Below are positions 8,454 through 16,473 of a stretch of 64,000 nucleotides of DNA, piece after piece (the stretch's first letter is position 1; the number at the start of each line of letters is the position of its first letter). The notes beneath the pieces were generated by a model, which saw only the letters and a program-made list of their open reading frames with translations, was not told the DNA's origin and did no database searches. The stretch comes from Amycolatopsis dendrobii (lineage in GTDB: Bacteria > Actinomycetota > Actinomycetes > Mycobacteriales > Pseudonocardiaceae), in assembly GCF_014145675.1 (NCBI RefSeq), contig NZ_JACGZW010000003.1, positions 248,001 to 312,000 of the forward strand, in the 5' to 3' direction. Made by a program: the position numbers and the translations under genes.

Positions 8454-10243
8454 CAGGCGCCGTCCGGGTCGGGTGCGTGCAGCGGGTTGGGCACGCGGCC
8501 CCAGCGGACGTCGAACTCGTCGTCGCGTTCGACCTTGTCGAAGCCTTGCCCGGCGAGATGCTCGCGGTTGAGCGTGACTCGCTCGACGTCCGGCGCGAAC
8601 AACCGGCAGGCATCGAATCGCTCGGCCACCTCGGGGTTTTCGTCGCGGTAGCGGCCGACGACCTCGCGTACCAGTGCCCAGAAGCCGCCGCGCGCCAGGC
8701 CGAGATCGTCGAGCAGCAGTTCCGCCCAGAACCGCAGCTGGCCGGAGAACACCGAGCTGAACAGCGATTGCGCGAGCAGATGCGCTGGCCAGCGCAGCAT
8801 GTCGGCGGCGGCGTCCGGCGGAAGGTCCGCGTAACAGGGCAGTTCCTCGTCCAGCAGGTCGACGCCCTGCGCGAAATCCTTGATCGCGATGCGCAGCGGG
8901 CGGCCGTCGGCGTCCACCACGAGCACGAGATTCTGGCCGTGCGGACAGAATCCGACGCCGTACTGGAGCAGCCAGTGCAGCAACGGTGTGAGCAGCAGGT
9001 CGAACAGTCGCGACAGCCACGCCTCCGCACCGTCGCCGGATTGCGCGATCAGCCTGGTCAGCACGGTTTCGCCAGCGGCATCGCGGTACGGCAGCGCCGC
9101 GAACGAGATCGCCTGCTCCCCTTCCGCGAGCCGGGCGACGAGCGGCTCGCGCCACAGCGCACCGAGAGTTTCGTGGAACCGGTACGGCAATTCCTCCAGC
9201 GAGCCGAACAGCGGATGCCGGACCGAAACGCTCGCGACCTCGCCGAGCAGCTCGAAGCGGTACTTCTCGGACAGCAGCAGGTCGGCCGCGTCGATCCCGC
9301 GCAGCCATTCGGTGACCGACGGCCCAGCGAGCGTCGCGGCGGAGTTCAGGCCGCGGTAGACGAGCGTGTTTCGCACGGAGACGGCGGTTTTCACATCGCG
9401 GCGGTCCGGCCGGGAGCGGTTGGCCAGCGTCCGGACTGTCTGATGTGGACGGTAGACGTCGCTGCTCTCCCCCAGTTCGGCCATCCGGCCGGTCGCCAGT
9501 TCGGCGGCGTACAGCGTCTCGATGATTTCGTCGGCCTGCCAAGGGTGCACCGGGACCCAGACGTAGTCGGCGGGAGCGCCGAGCTGTGCCGTGCGGGCGG
9601 TGAACTCTGCGCGGGTCTCGTCGTCCAATTCCTCGCGCAGCAGGGTTTCCGCGTTGATCCCGGCCACGCTGCGGAACTGCGCGAGATCGCGGTGCACGGC
9701 GTACCAGCGCAGCCGGATGTCGGAACCGGATTCGGGCGCGTAACGGGCACGGTCGCGGGCGGAGAACCCGACACGGCCTTTGTTGAGCACCAGGCGAGGG
9801 TGGCCGGTGAGGTGGCCGTCGGCAAGGTTGTAGTCCATCGTGGACAGTTCCGCGGCGGTCGGTGCGCGGCACAACCGGGTTGCCTCGTTGGCGACCGTCG
9901 AAGTCAACTCAGCGAGGACGTCTGCCAATCGCAGGCCAGTGAGACCGAGGCCCTCGCGCGCGTCGACGATCAACGCGCGCGGGTCGTCTGCCGGAGCTTC
10001 CACGCCTTCGGCGATCCGGATTGCGCTGCCGGGCAACACTGTCCACGACTCGAACGCACCTCGGCGTGCTTCGAAGCGGTACGAAACATCGCCGTGGAGG
10101 TCGAGCCGCCAGCTGCGGTGTCCGGCCCGCGTCGGTTCGCCAGGCTCCGGCGCCAGCATCGCTTCGTAGGACAACTCGCCAAGCATCTTGTGCGTGACGA
10201 GCGAGCCCGCCGCCCGCCACGCAGCGTCGTCGGTCAGGGTCAC
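8450..10243 (-). CDS. IucA/IucC family NRPS-independent siderophore synthetase (DesD-like)
   Basis: 597 residues. These adenylating enzymes condense carboxylates with amines or hydroxylamines to build hydroxamate or carboxylate siderophores. The family blocks are present: VPVHPWQADEI, KTAVSVRNTLVYRGLNSA, and the ATP-binding C-terminal FerR/FhuF-like part with FCPHGQNLVLVVDADG and IAIKDFAQGVDLL. GTG 10243 overlaps the hydroxylase stop (GTGA), with GGAGG just upstream. Next to a PLP decarboxylase and an N-hydroxylase it corresponds to DesD, which trimerises and cyclises acylated N-hydroxycadaverine in desferrioxamine synthesis. Here no DesC acyltransferase is present, so the actual substrate may differ. 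Confidence 0.93.
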   Translation of the reverse strand: MTLTDDAAWRAAGSLVTHKMLGELSYEAMLAPEPGEPTRAGHRSWRLDLHGDVSYRFEARRGAFESWTVLPGSAIRIAEGVEAPADDPRALIVDAREGLGLTGLRLADVLAELTSTVANEATRLCRAPTAAELSTMDYNLADGHLTGHPRLVLNKGRVGFSARDRARYAPESGSDIRLRWYAVHRDLAQFRSVAGINAETLLREELDDETRAEFTARTAQLGAPADYVWVPVHPWQADEIIETLYAAELATGRMAELGESSDVYRPHQTVRTLANRSRPDRRDVKTAVSVRNTLVYRGLNSAATLAGPSVTEWLRGIDAADLLLSEKYRFELLGEVASVSVRHPLFGSLEELPYRFHETLGALWREPLVARLAEGEQAISFAALPYRDAAGETVLTRLIAQSGDGAEAWLSRLFDLLLTPLLHWLLQYGVGFCPHGQNLVLVVDADGRPLRIAIKDFAQGVDLLDEELPCYADLPPDAAADMLRWPAHLLAQSLFSSVFSGQLRFWAELLLDDLGLARGGFWALVREVVGRYRDENPEVAERFDACRLFAPDVERVTLNREHLAGQGFDKVERDDEFDVRWGRVPNPLHAPDPDGAW

Positions 10244-11532
10244 AGGTCCTCCGTCTGGTCGAGGCCGAACGTGGTGAACGCCGTCCGCCCGGGCAGGTCG
10301 TACACCGGTTTTCCGCATACCGCGTTGAGAATCTCCGCCGCCCGCCACGCGCCGAGGCCGAGATCCGGCGCGCCGGGGCCGTGCGTGTGCCGTTCCGCGT
10401 TCTGCACGAACAACGGCCCCGGCACGTCGAGTTCGACGCGATAGCCGGCACCGATCACGAGCCGCCCCTTGGCATCGCGGCGGACCGCTTCGCCGAGCCC
10501 CTCCAGCAAAGGTCCGGTCGGCGTTTCCGCGTAGCCGGTGGCAGCAACCACGGCGGCCGTCCGGTGCGTCGCGGTCGTTCCTTGCTGGACATGCCGCAGC
10601 CCCAGGTCGATCCCGTCGCCGACGGTCGCGGACACCACCTCGACGCCCGGCGTCAGCACCGCGCCCGGCCAGTCGCCGCCGATGCTCCGGCGGTACAGCT
10701 CGTCGTGGATCTCCGCCATCGTCTCCGCGTCGATCCCTTGGTACAGCTGCCATTGCATCGGGAGAAGCTTGTCCCGGACCGCCTCGGGCAGGCCGTGGAA
10801 GTACGCCGTGTAGTCCGGGGTTAACTGCTCCAAGCCCAGCTTCGAGTACTCCATCGGCGCGAACGCCGGTGTCCGCGCAAGCCAGCGCAGTCCGTCCACA
10901 GTGGATCTCGAACGCACGAGATCGAGAAACACCTCGGCGCCCGACTGCCCTGAGCCGACCACCGTCACCGAATCCGCAGCGATCAGCTCCGGCCGATGCG
11001 TGAGGTAGTCCGCCGAATGCAGAGCAAGCACGCCGGGTGCGGAAACCAAGGGCTGCAACGGTTCCGGCACGCTCGGCTGCGTGCCGACACCGAGCACGAC
11101 CGCCGCCGCCAGTACCGGTTCCGCACCATCGACGGTCAACTCGAACGCGTCTTCGCGGTCGATCCAGCGCAAACCGGTGACCTCGTGTCCGAACCGGCAC
11201 GACGGCAGCCGGGACGCTGCCCAGCGGCCGTAGTCGTCGTACTCGGCGCGCGGCAGATGGAACCGCTCGGCGAAGTAGAACGGCAGCAACCGGCCGCGTT
11301 CGCGCAGGTAGTTGAGGAACGAATGACGGTTGGTCGGGTCCACGAGCGTCACCAGGTCGGCGAGGAACGGCACCTGCAGCGTCGCGCCGTCCAGCAGGAG
11401 CCCGGGGTGCCAGCGGAACTCGGGGCGCGCATCGAACAGCACGACCTCCAACTGGTCGAGCGGATCCGCCAGCGCGGCCAGCGACAGGTTGAACGGCCCG
11501 ATCCCGACCCCGGCGACGTCGTAACGCCTCAC
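10240..11532 (-). CDS. Diamine/lysine N-monooxygenase (IucD/SidA/DesB-like)
   Basis: 430 residues. FAD- and NADPH-dependent enzyme that hydroxylates a terminal amine, the first oxidative step of hydroxamate siderophores. The N-terminus carries the FAD site VAGVGIGPFNLSLAAL. NADPH binding is shown by VVGSGQSGAEVFLDL at about residues 205-220, and the C-terminal GYAETPTGPLLEGL is typical of the family. Start GTG 11532 overlaps the decarboxylase stop by four bases. Next to a DesA-like decarboxylase the substrate is probably a diamine such as cadaverine or putrescine rather than free lysine (inference). Confidence 0.93.
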   Translation of the reverse strand: MRRYDVAGVGIGPFNLSLAALADPLDQLEVVLFDARPEFRWHPGLLLDGATLQVPFLADLVTLVDPTNRHSFLNYLRERGRLLPFYFAERFHLPRAEYDDYGRWAASRLPSCRFGHEVTGLRWIDREDAFELTVDGAEPVLAAAVVLGVGTQPSVPEPLQPLVSAPGVLALHSADYLTHRPELIAADSVTVVGSGQSGAEVFLDLVRSRSTVDGLRWLARTPAFAPMEYSKLGLEQLTPDYTAYFHGLPEAVRDKLLPMQWQLYQGIDAETMAEIHDELYRRSIGGDWPGAVLTPGVEVVSATVGDGIDLGLRHVQQGTTATHRTAAVVAATGYAETPTGPLLEGLGEAVRRDAKGRLVIGAGYRVELDVPGPLFVQNAERHTHGPGAPDLGLGAWRAAEILNAVCGKPVYDLPGRTAFTTFGLDQTEDL

Positions 11533-13022
11533 GACGCGACCGGGCTTTCCCGCGTGACGCTCGTGCGCAGGTCAGCCGCGACCGTGGCCACCGCGTCGAG
11601 CAGCGCGCGGTAGTCGGCGGGTTGGGCGTGCGGGTGCAGGAGGGTGAGTTTGAGCCACAGCTGCGCCTCGCCGTCCGGTCCGGTCGGCAGCGCGCCGCGA
11701 CCGATCACCGCGGTGCCGTCCTCAAGGAGCGTGCGACGCACCTGCGCGACCAGGTCGTCTCCGGCGGTTCCCGGCAGCTCGTCCGCCGTCATCGGACGGA
11801 AGACCACTGTGGACAGTTCGGGCGCGCCCCACGAGCGCAGCGCCGGATGGTCATCGACCATCGTGTGCACGCCGGAAGCGTTGGCACAGCAGCGTTCCAC
11901 GAGCGCACCGATCCCGGAAGTGCCGAGCGCGCGCAGCGTGACCGCCATCCGGAACGCGTCGGGACGCCGCGACGTACGCAGCGAACGGCCGAGCAAATCG
12001 GGCAGTCCGGCTTCAGTGTCGTCGTCGGCGTTGAGGTACTCGGCGCGGACGGTGAGCGCTTGCAGGTCCGTCTCCTCGCGCGCGGCGAAGACGCCGGCGG
12101 CTACCGGTTGCCAGCCGAATTTGTGCAGGTCAAGCGCGACGGAGTCGGCTAGCTCCAGACCAGCGACGCGGGAGCGGAGGGTTTCGCTGCAGAGCGCGAG
12201 ACCGCCGTACGCCGCGTCGACGTGCAGCCGCGCTCCGGTCCGGCGGCAGATTTCGGCGATCTCCGGCAACGGGTCGATCCGGCCGGTGTTGGTGGTCCCG
12301 GCGGTCGCGACGACCACGGCCTGCGCGCCGAGCGGCGCCAACGCCTCGGCCAGCGCGGACGGGACCATCCGGTCGTCCACGCAGGGCACCACGACCGGCG
12401 CGGGCAGTCCGAGCAGCCACGCCGCACGGGCGACGCTGTGGTGCGAATTAGCTCCGCACACCGGTCGCGTGACCGCGGATTCCCGCGCGAGCAGGAGGCC
12501 GAGAAGGTTGGATTCGGTGCCGCCAGAGGTGATGACGGCGTCCGGGCGAGCGGCGTCCGGATAGCAGAGCCGGGCGATGCCGGTCGTGAACTCGCGCTCG
12601 ATCTCGCTCGCGACCGGAGCCTGGTCCCAGGAGTCCATGGACGGGTTCAGCGCGGAGGCGACGGCGTCGGCGGCGACGGAAACGGCCAGCGGCGGGCAGT
12701 GCAGATGCGCGGCGCACGCCGGGTCGGCCGGATCGGCGGATCCGGCGGCGAGCAGGGCGGAAAGCTCTTCCAAGGCTTGTTCGGCGCCCACTCCGTGCCG
12801 AGGGAGCCCGGCCGCGGACTGAACGAGGGCCGCCGCCACCGCGGCCGGGCCGCCCGCCGGAACCGGGCCGCCGCGTTCGGCCGTGCCCGCCGCCATCCCG
12901 CGCAGCGCCGCGGGGAGCAACCGGGCCAGCCGGTCCGCACCGCCAGAGCCGCCTGCCAGCCACTCCGCCGAAGCCACGCCGCCGGGTGGGGAGATCACCC
13001 GCGCTGAGGGCGCATCCGCCAT
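11529..13022 (-). CDS. PLP-dependent amino acid decarboxylase (DesA-like group II)
   Basis: 497 residues, first gene of the operon. Group II decarboxylase fold, with the cofactor-binding Asp in HVDAAYGGLAL and the Schiff-base lysine in SVALDLHKFGWQPVAAG; GGTESNLLGLLLAR is the usual phosphate-side block. DesA enzymes decarboxylate lysine to cadaverine; ornithine or 2,4-diaminobutyrate are other options for this family, and the sequence alone does not decide. ATG 13022 has an AAAGGCGG ribosome site. An iron box ends 14 nt upstream, so the operon is expected to be repressed by an iron-loaded DtxR/IdeR-type regulator. The N-terminal 40 residues are Gly/Ala-rich and poorly conserved. Confidence 0.92.
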   Translation of the reverse strand: MADAPSARVISPPGGVASAEWLAGGSGGADRLARLLPAALRGMAAGTAERGGPVPAGGPAAVAAALVQSAAGLPRHGVGAEQALEELSALLAAGSADPADPACAAHLHCPPLAVSVAADAVASALNPSMDSWDQAPVASEIEREFTTGIARLCYPDAARPDAVITSGGTESNLLGLLLARESAVTRPVCGANSHHSVARAAWLLGLPAPVVVPCVDDRMVPSALAEALAPLGAQAVVVATAGTTNTGRIDPLPEIAEICRRTGARLHVDAAYGGLALCSETLRSRVAGLELADSVALDLHKFGWQPVAAGVFAAREETDLQALTVRAEYLNADDDTEAGLPDLLGRSLRTSRRPDAFRMAVTLRALGTSGIGALVERCCANASGVHTMVDDHPALRSWGAPELSTVVFRPMTADELPGTAGDDLVAQVRRTLLEDGTAVIGRGALPTGPDGEAQLWLKLTLLHPHAQPADYRALLDAVATVAADLRTSVTRESPVAS

Positions 13023-13035
13023 GGAACCGCCTTTC

Positions 13036-13054
13036 TTAGGGAAAGCTTGCCTTA
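13036..13054. promoter_or_regulatory. Iron box (IdeR/DmdR-type operator) of the siderophore operon
   Basis: TTAGGGAAAGCTTGCCTTA matches 13 of 19 positions of the DtxR-family iron box TTAGGTTAGGCTAACCTAA, including both outer CC/GG half-sites. It lies 14 nt upstream of the decarboxylase ATG on the minus strand, where it would overlap the promoter or transcript start. This links the whole operon to iron starvation. Confidence 0.85.
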
Positions 13055-13120
13055 CTTTACCGTGCGCAACAATACGGATACCCACCGGCAGTCCGTGAGC
13101 GGGGCGGCACCGCACAAGAA

Positions 13121-13155
13121 ACGGCCGGTGCTCCGCAGAGGGAGCACCGGCCGTT
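13121..13155. terminator. Strong stem-loop terminator
   Basis: ACGGCCGGTGCTCC (13121-13134) pairs perfectly with GGAGCACCGGCCGT (13141-13154) around a 6-nt loop, and A13120 with T13155 can extend the stem. It lies just after the small ORF that follows the S9 peptidase gene on the minus strand, and before the divergent-side promoter region of the siderophore operon, which it would shield from read-through. Confidence 0.85.
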
Positions 13156-13235
13156 CAGGGAAAGGGTCCGCGCGGCGGAGCCGGATCGGCCGCCCGGAAC
13201 TCGGCGAGGGAGAACATCTCGTATTCCTCGGTCAC
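13155..13235 (-). CDS. Possible 26-residue peptide downstream of the S9 peptidase
   Basis: GTG 13235 is preceded by GGGGGAG with 5-nt spacing, a good ribosome site. The frame reads VTEEYEMFSLAEF, then a short acidic/Pro-rich end PPRGPFP, and stops exactly at the base of the terminator stem. It lies 75 nt after the peptidase stop, in the same direction, so it would be the last gene of that transcript. No family is recognised. A leader-like acidic N-terminus followed by a Pro-rich tail could suit a peptide substrate of the peptidase, but this is speculation. The alternative is a chance frame. Confidence 0.4.
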   Translation of the reverse strand: MTEEYEMFSLAEFRAADPAPPRGPFP

Positions 13236-13310
13236 TTTCTCCCCCGCCGAAGCCGAACGCAGCGTGTCGCGCGAGCGCTGGCGCGAGTCAAAGGCGGTTC
13301 CGGCTGGACG

Positions 13311-15413
13311 TCAGCTCGGCTTCCCGAGCGCGGCCAGTTCCCGGTGGATCCATTCGACCTGGGTGCGCATGAGGTTCTCCGCGACCTCCTCGGCCTGCGG
13401 CGTCATGTGCGTCGCGCCCGCGAGCGGCAGGAAACCGTGCGCCCGGCCCTTCGCCAGCAGCGCCGAGGAAAGCCGCAACGCGTGCGCCGGGAAGACGTTG
13501 TCGTCGGCGAGACCGTGCACGATCAGCAGCGCCCGTTCGAGCGAACCGGCGCTCGCGATGAGCGAGTTGTGCTCGTAGCTTTCCGGTTCGTCGTCCGGCT
13601 TGCCGAGGTAGCGCTCGGTGTAGTGGGTGTCGTAAAGCGACCAGTCGGTGACCGGCGCTCCCGCGACCGCCGCGTGGAACACGTCCGGCCGCCGCAGCAC
13701 GGCGAGCGCGGACAGGTAGCCGCCGTAGGACCAGCCGCGGATCGCGACCCGATCGAGGTCCAGCTCGGGATACGCCGCGGCGGCCGCGTGCAGGGCGTCG
13801 ACCTGGTCGGCCAGCGTGACGTCGGCCAGCTTGCCCGCGATCTCCTTCTCCCACGCCGGACCGCGACCAGGCGACCCGCGGCCGTCGACGACCAGCACGG
13901 CGAAGCCCTGGTCGGCAAGCCACTGCGGGGTGAGGAAAGCGTTGCGGCTCTGGAGAACGCGCTGCGCGTGCGGGCCGCCGTACGGGTCGAGAAGGACGGG
14001 CAGCTTGCCCTCCTCGGGCTCGTATCCGCGCGGCAGCACCAAAGCCGCGCGAAGCCGGCGCTCGCCGAGGGTGAGCCAGGTCAGGTTCGGCACGATCTCC
14101 GGGTCCACAGTGGACGATTCGATCTCGCTCACCTCGGTGCCGTCCCGCAGCACGGTCACCTTCGGACCGCTGTGGTCAAGGCTCCACGAGGAAAGCACCG
14201 TGAGAGCCGCGCTGCCCGAACCGACGTGCACGCCGTCCGTTGCGGACAGTCGGCGCACCGTGCCGGCTTCGGTGCGGTACAGGTGGATCTGCGTCGGGTC
14301 GTCTTCCGAAGCGGTGAAAAGGATTTCGTCGCCGACGTGCAGCACCATCCGCAGGTGCATGCCCGGGGGCGTGACCGGCTTGCCGTCCACCACGAGCCGG
14401 TGATCGCCGTCCGCCGCGCTTTCCACCACCAGCTTGCCGTCCGCGGTCCACGCGGGCACGCCCTGGAAGATCTCGACCCAGTGCTCGTCGGTCTCGGTGT
14501 GCACCTCGGCGACCGAACCGTCCGACGGGTCCAGCGCGAGCACGGTCAGCCGCTTCTGGTCCCGCGGCTGCACGGCCAGCAGCGGCTGCCCGCCCGCCGA
14601 CCAGTGCACGGTGACCAGGTACTCCCAATCGCCTTGTGCCACGTCGACGCGGCTGCCGTCCAGGCTCAGCACAGCGAGCGACACCTCGGCGTTCGGCGAG
14701 CCCGCCGACGGGTACGCCACGACGTTCGCCGGCTGCTGCGGGTTCGCCGGGTCGCCGATCGTCCAGCGCGGCACCGGGCCGCGGTCCGCGCGCTCCGCGA
14801 TCACGCTGCGCCCGTCCGGCGCCCACCAGTAGCCGCGCGTGCGGTCCATCTCCTCGCCCGCGATGAACTCCGCGAGCCCCCAGGTGACGTCCTCGTCGTC
14901 CTCGCCGACGAGCACGCGGTCCTCGCCGGTCGCCAGTTCGATCACGTGCAGCCGGCGCTCGCGCACGTACGCGACGTGCGTGCCGGTCGGGTTCGGCCGC
15001 GGGTCGATCACGGAGCCGTCGACCAGGATGCGCGTCTCGCCGCTCGCGAGGTCGAGCGTGTACAGCTTGCCCGACAGCGTGAACGTGACGACGGTGAACG
15101 CGTCGTCGACGCCGAAGGCCACCACGCCACCGCCGGTCTCCCGGGCCCGCTCGCGGCGCGCCCGCTCCTCCGGCGGCAGGTCCTCGTCGCCGGACACCAG
15201 CTCGGCGGCGTCGATCAGCTTCGTCTCCTCGCCGGTCGCGAGGTCGAACGACCACAGGCTGTGCCGCGGATCGGTGCCGGTGGCGCTGCGCAGGAACAGC
15301 ACCCGCGATCCGTCCGGGGCGACCCGGAACTGCTTGGGCGCGCCGAGAGTGAACCGCTGGGTGCGGGCCTGCTGGCGGAGGAACGGAACATCGTCGAGTG
15401 CGAAATCGGTCAC
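13311..15413 (-). CDS. S9 family (prolyl oligopeptidase/DPP-IV type) serine peptidase
   Basis: About 700 residues. The N-terminal two thirds form a beta-propeller of DPP-IV type (repeated strands such as WWAPDGRSVIAER and HWSAGGQPLLAVQ). The C-terminal alpha/beta hydrolase has the nucleophile in IRGWSYGGYLSALAV (near residue 560), Asp in HGLADDNVFP and His in AGATHMTPQ, so the catalytic triad is complete. No signal peptide is seen, so it is probably cytosolic and cleaves short peptides. GTG 15413 is preferred because GAAAGAG lies about 8 nt upstream; GTG 15422 would leave no spacing. It follows the PPK2 gene by about 20 nt on the same strand, so the two are likely cotranscribed. Confidence 0.93.
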   Translation of the reverse strand: MTDFALDDVPFLRQQARTQRFTLGAPKQFRVAPDGSRVLFLRSATGTDPRHSLWSFDLATGEETKLIDAAELVSGDEDLPPEERARRERARETGGGVVAFGVDDAFTVVTFTLSGKLYTLDLASGETRILVDGSVIDPRPNPTGTHVAYVRERRLHVIELATGEDRVLVGEDDEDVTWGLAEFIAGEEMDRTRGYWWAPDGRSVIAERADRGPVPRWTIGDPANPQQPANVVAYPSAGSPNAEVSLAVLSLDGSRVDVAQGDWEYLVTVHWSAGGQPLLAVQPRDQKRLTVLALDPSDGSVAEVHTETDEHWVEIFQGVPAWTADGKLVVESAADGDHRLVVDGKPVTPPGMHLRMVLHVGDEILFTASEDDPTQIHLYRTEAGTVRRLSATDGVHVGSGSAALTVLSSWSLDHSGPKVTVLRDGTEVSEIESSTVDPEIVPNLTWLTLGERRLRAALVLPRGYEPEEGKLPVLLDPYGGPHAQRVLQSRNAFLTPQWLADQGFAVLVVDGRGSPGRGPAWEKEIAGKLADVTLADQVDALHAAAAAYPELDLDRVAIRGWSYGGYLSALAVLRRPDVFHAAVAGAPVTDWSLYDTHYTERYLGKPDDEPESYEHNSLIASAGSLERALLIVHGLADDNVFPAHALRLSSALLAKGRAHGFLPLAGATHMTPQAEEVAENLMRTQVEWIHRELAALGKPS
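14103..14115. repeat. GTCCAC(W)GTGGAC palindrome, perfect copy
   Basis: GTCCACAGTGGAC, inside the S9 peptidase gene. One of three perfect copies in the window; see findings. Confidence 0.8.
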
Positions 15414-15434
15414 GACCAGCACTCTTTCAGATGA

Positions 15435-16289
15435 TCAGCCGGACACGCCAACACCCTGCAGCGCGGCTCGCTGCTCTTCGACGTCGAAGGCCGGCTCCGG
15501 GAACTGCGGGTCCATGTCGGTCAATGTCTCGACGAGCAGTTCGGCGACGGCCCAGTTCCGGTACCACTTGCGGTCGGCGGGCACCACGTACCACGGCGCG
15601 TGCGCGGTCGACGTGCGCTTCAACACGTCGGCGTACGCCTTCTGGTAGGCAGGCCACTGTCGACGCGCCTCGATGTCCGACGGATCGAACTTCCACCGCT
15701 TCTCCGGCCGGTCCAGCCGCGCGGTGAGCCGGCGAAGCTGCTCCTCCGGCGAGATGTGCAGAAACACCTTCACCACGGCAGTGCCGTTGTCGGTCAGCTC
15801 CTTCTCGAACGCGTTGATCTGCGTGTAGCGCTTCCGTCGCTCGGCCGCGGGAAGCTGGCCGAGCACGCGCGGCACGAGCACGTCCTCGTAATGCGAGCGG
15901 TCGAACACGCCGAGGTGGCCCGGCGACGGGAGCTTCTTGCGGATGCGCCACAGGAAGTCGTGCTTGAGTTCGGCGGCCGTCGGCTTCTTGAACCCGGCGT
16001 ACTGCACGCCCATCGGGTTCACCAAGCCGAGCACATGGCCGACGGTGCCGCCCTTGCCGGAGGTGTCCATGCCTTGCAACACCAACAGCACGCTGCGGGC
16101 GCCGCCGCCGATGCCCTCCGCGTACAGCGCCTCCTGCAACTCGGCGAGCTGTTCCCCGGCGGACTCGAGCTTCTTGCCGCCTTTCGCCTTCTTTTCCGGC
16201 CCCACGGGCGACGAAGCCGGGTCCGGCAGCTCGTCGCCCGCCCGGAGCGCGTCGCGGACCCGGTTTCCGTTCTGCTGCTTCTTCGCCAT
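15435..16289 (-). CDS. ppk2: Polyphosphate kinase 2 family protein
   Basis: 284 residues. PPK2 enzymes transfer phosphate between polyphosphate and nucleotides. The P-loop-like Walker A is VLQGMDTSGKGGTVGHV, and the lid/Walker B region reads GVFDRSHYEDVLVPRVLG, both diagnostic. RWKFDPSDIEARRQWPAYQKAY and APWYVVPADRKWYRNWAV are further conserved PPK2 blocks. The N-terminal 40 residues are basic and low in complexity. ATG 16289 is chosen because the sequence before it is not conserved. TATCGT lies exactly 6 nt upstream, suggesting a leaderless transcript. Class (AMP or ADP as acceptor) cannot be told without alignment. Confidence 0.94.
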   Translation of the reverse strand: MAKKQQNGNRVRDALRAGDELPDPASSPVGPEKKAKGGKKLESAGEQLAELQEALYAEGIGGGARSVLLVLQGMDTSGKGGTVGHVLGLVNPMGVQYAGFKKPTAAELKHDFLWRIRKKLPSPGHLGVFDRSHYEDVLVPRVLGQLPAAERRKRYTQINAFEKELTDNGTAVVKVFLHISPEEQLRRLTARLDRPEKRWKFDPSDIEARRQWPAYQKAYADVLKRTSTAHAPWYVVPADRKWYRNWAVAELLVETLTDMDPQFPEPAFDVEEQRAALQGVGVSG

Positions 16290-16473
16290 CCCGGGACGAT
16301 AACCGGGCCGGCGGCCGATCCCGGGGACTTCTCCGCCGGTGCGGGCGGGTGTCATCCGGTCGAGCGAGCCGCGCAGCGAATCGCCGGGCAGACCCCTCGA
16401 TTGCGCAACGAACGACGGGGGAAAGCAACGTTTCCCGGCTGAACTCCCCGCGAACGGCCTCTAGCCTGAACGC

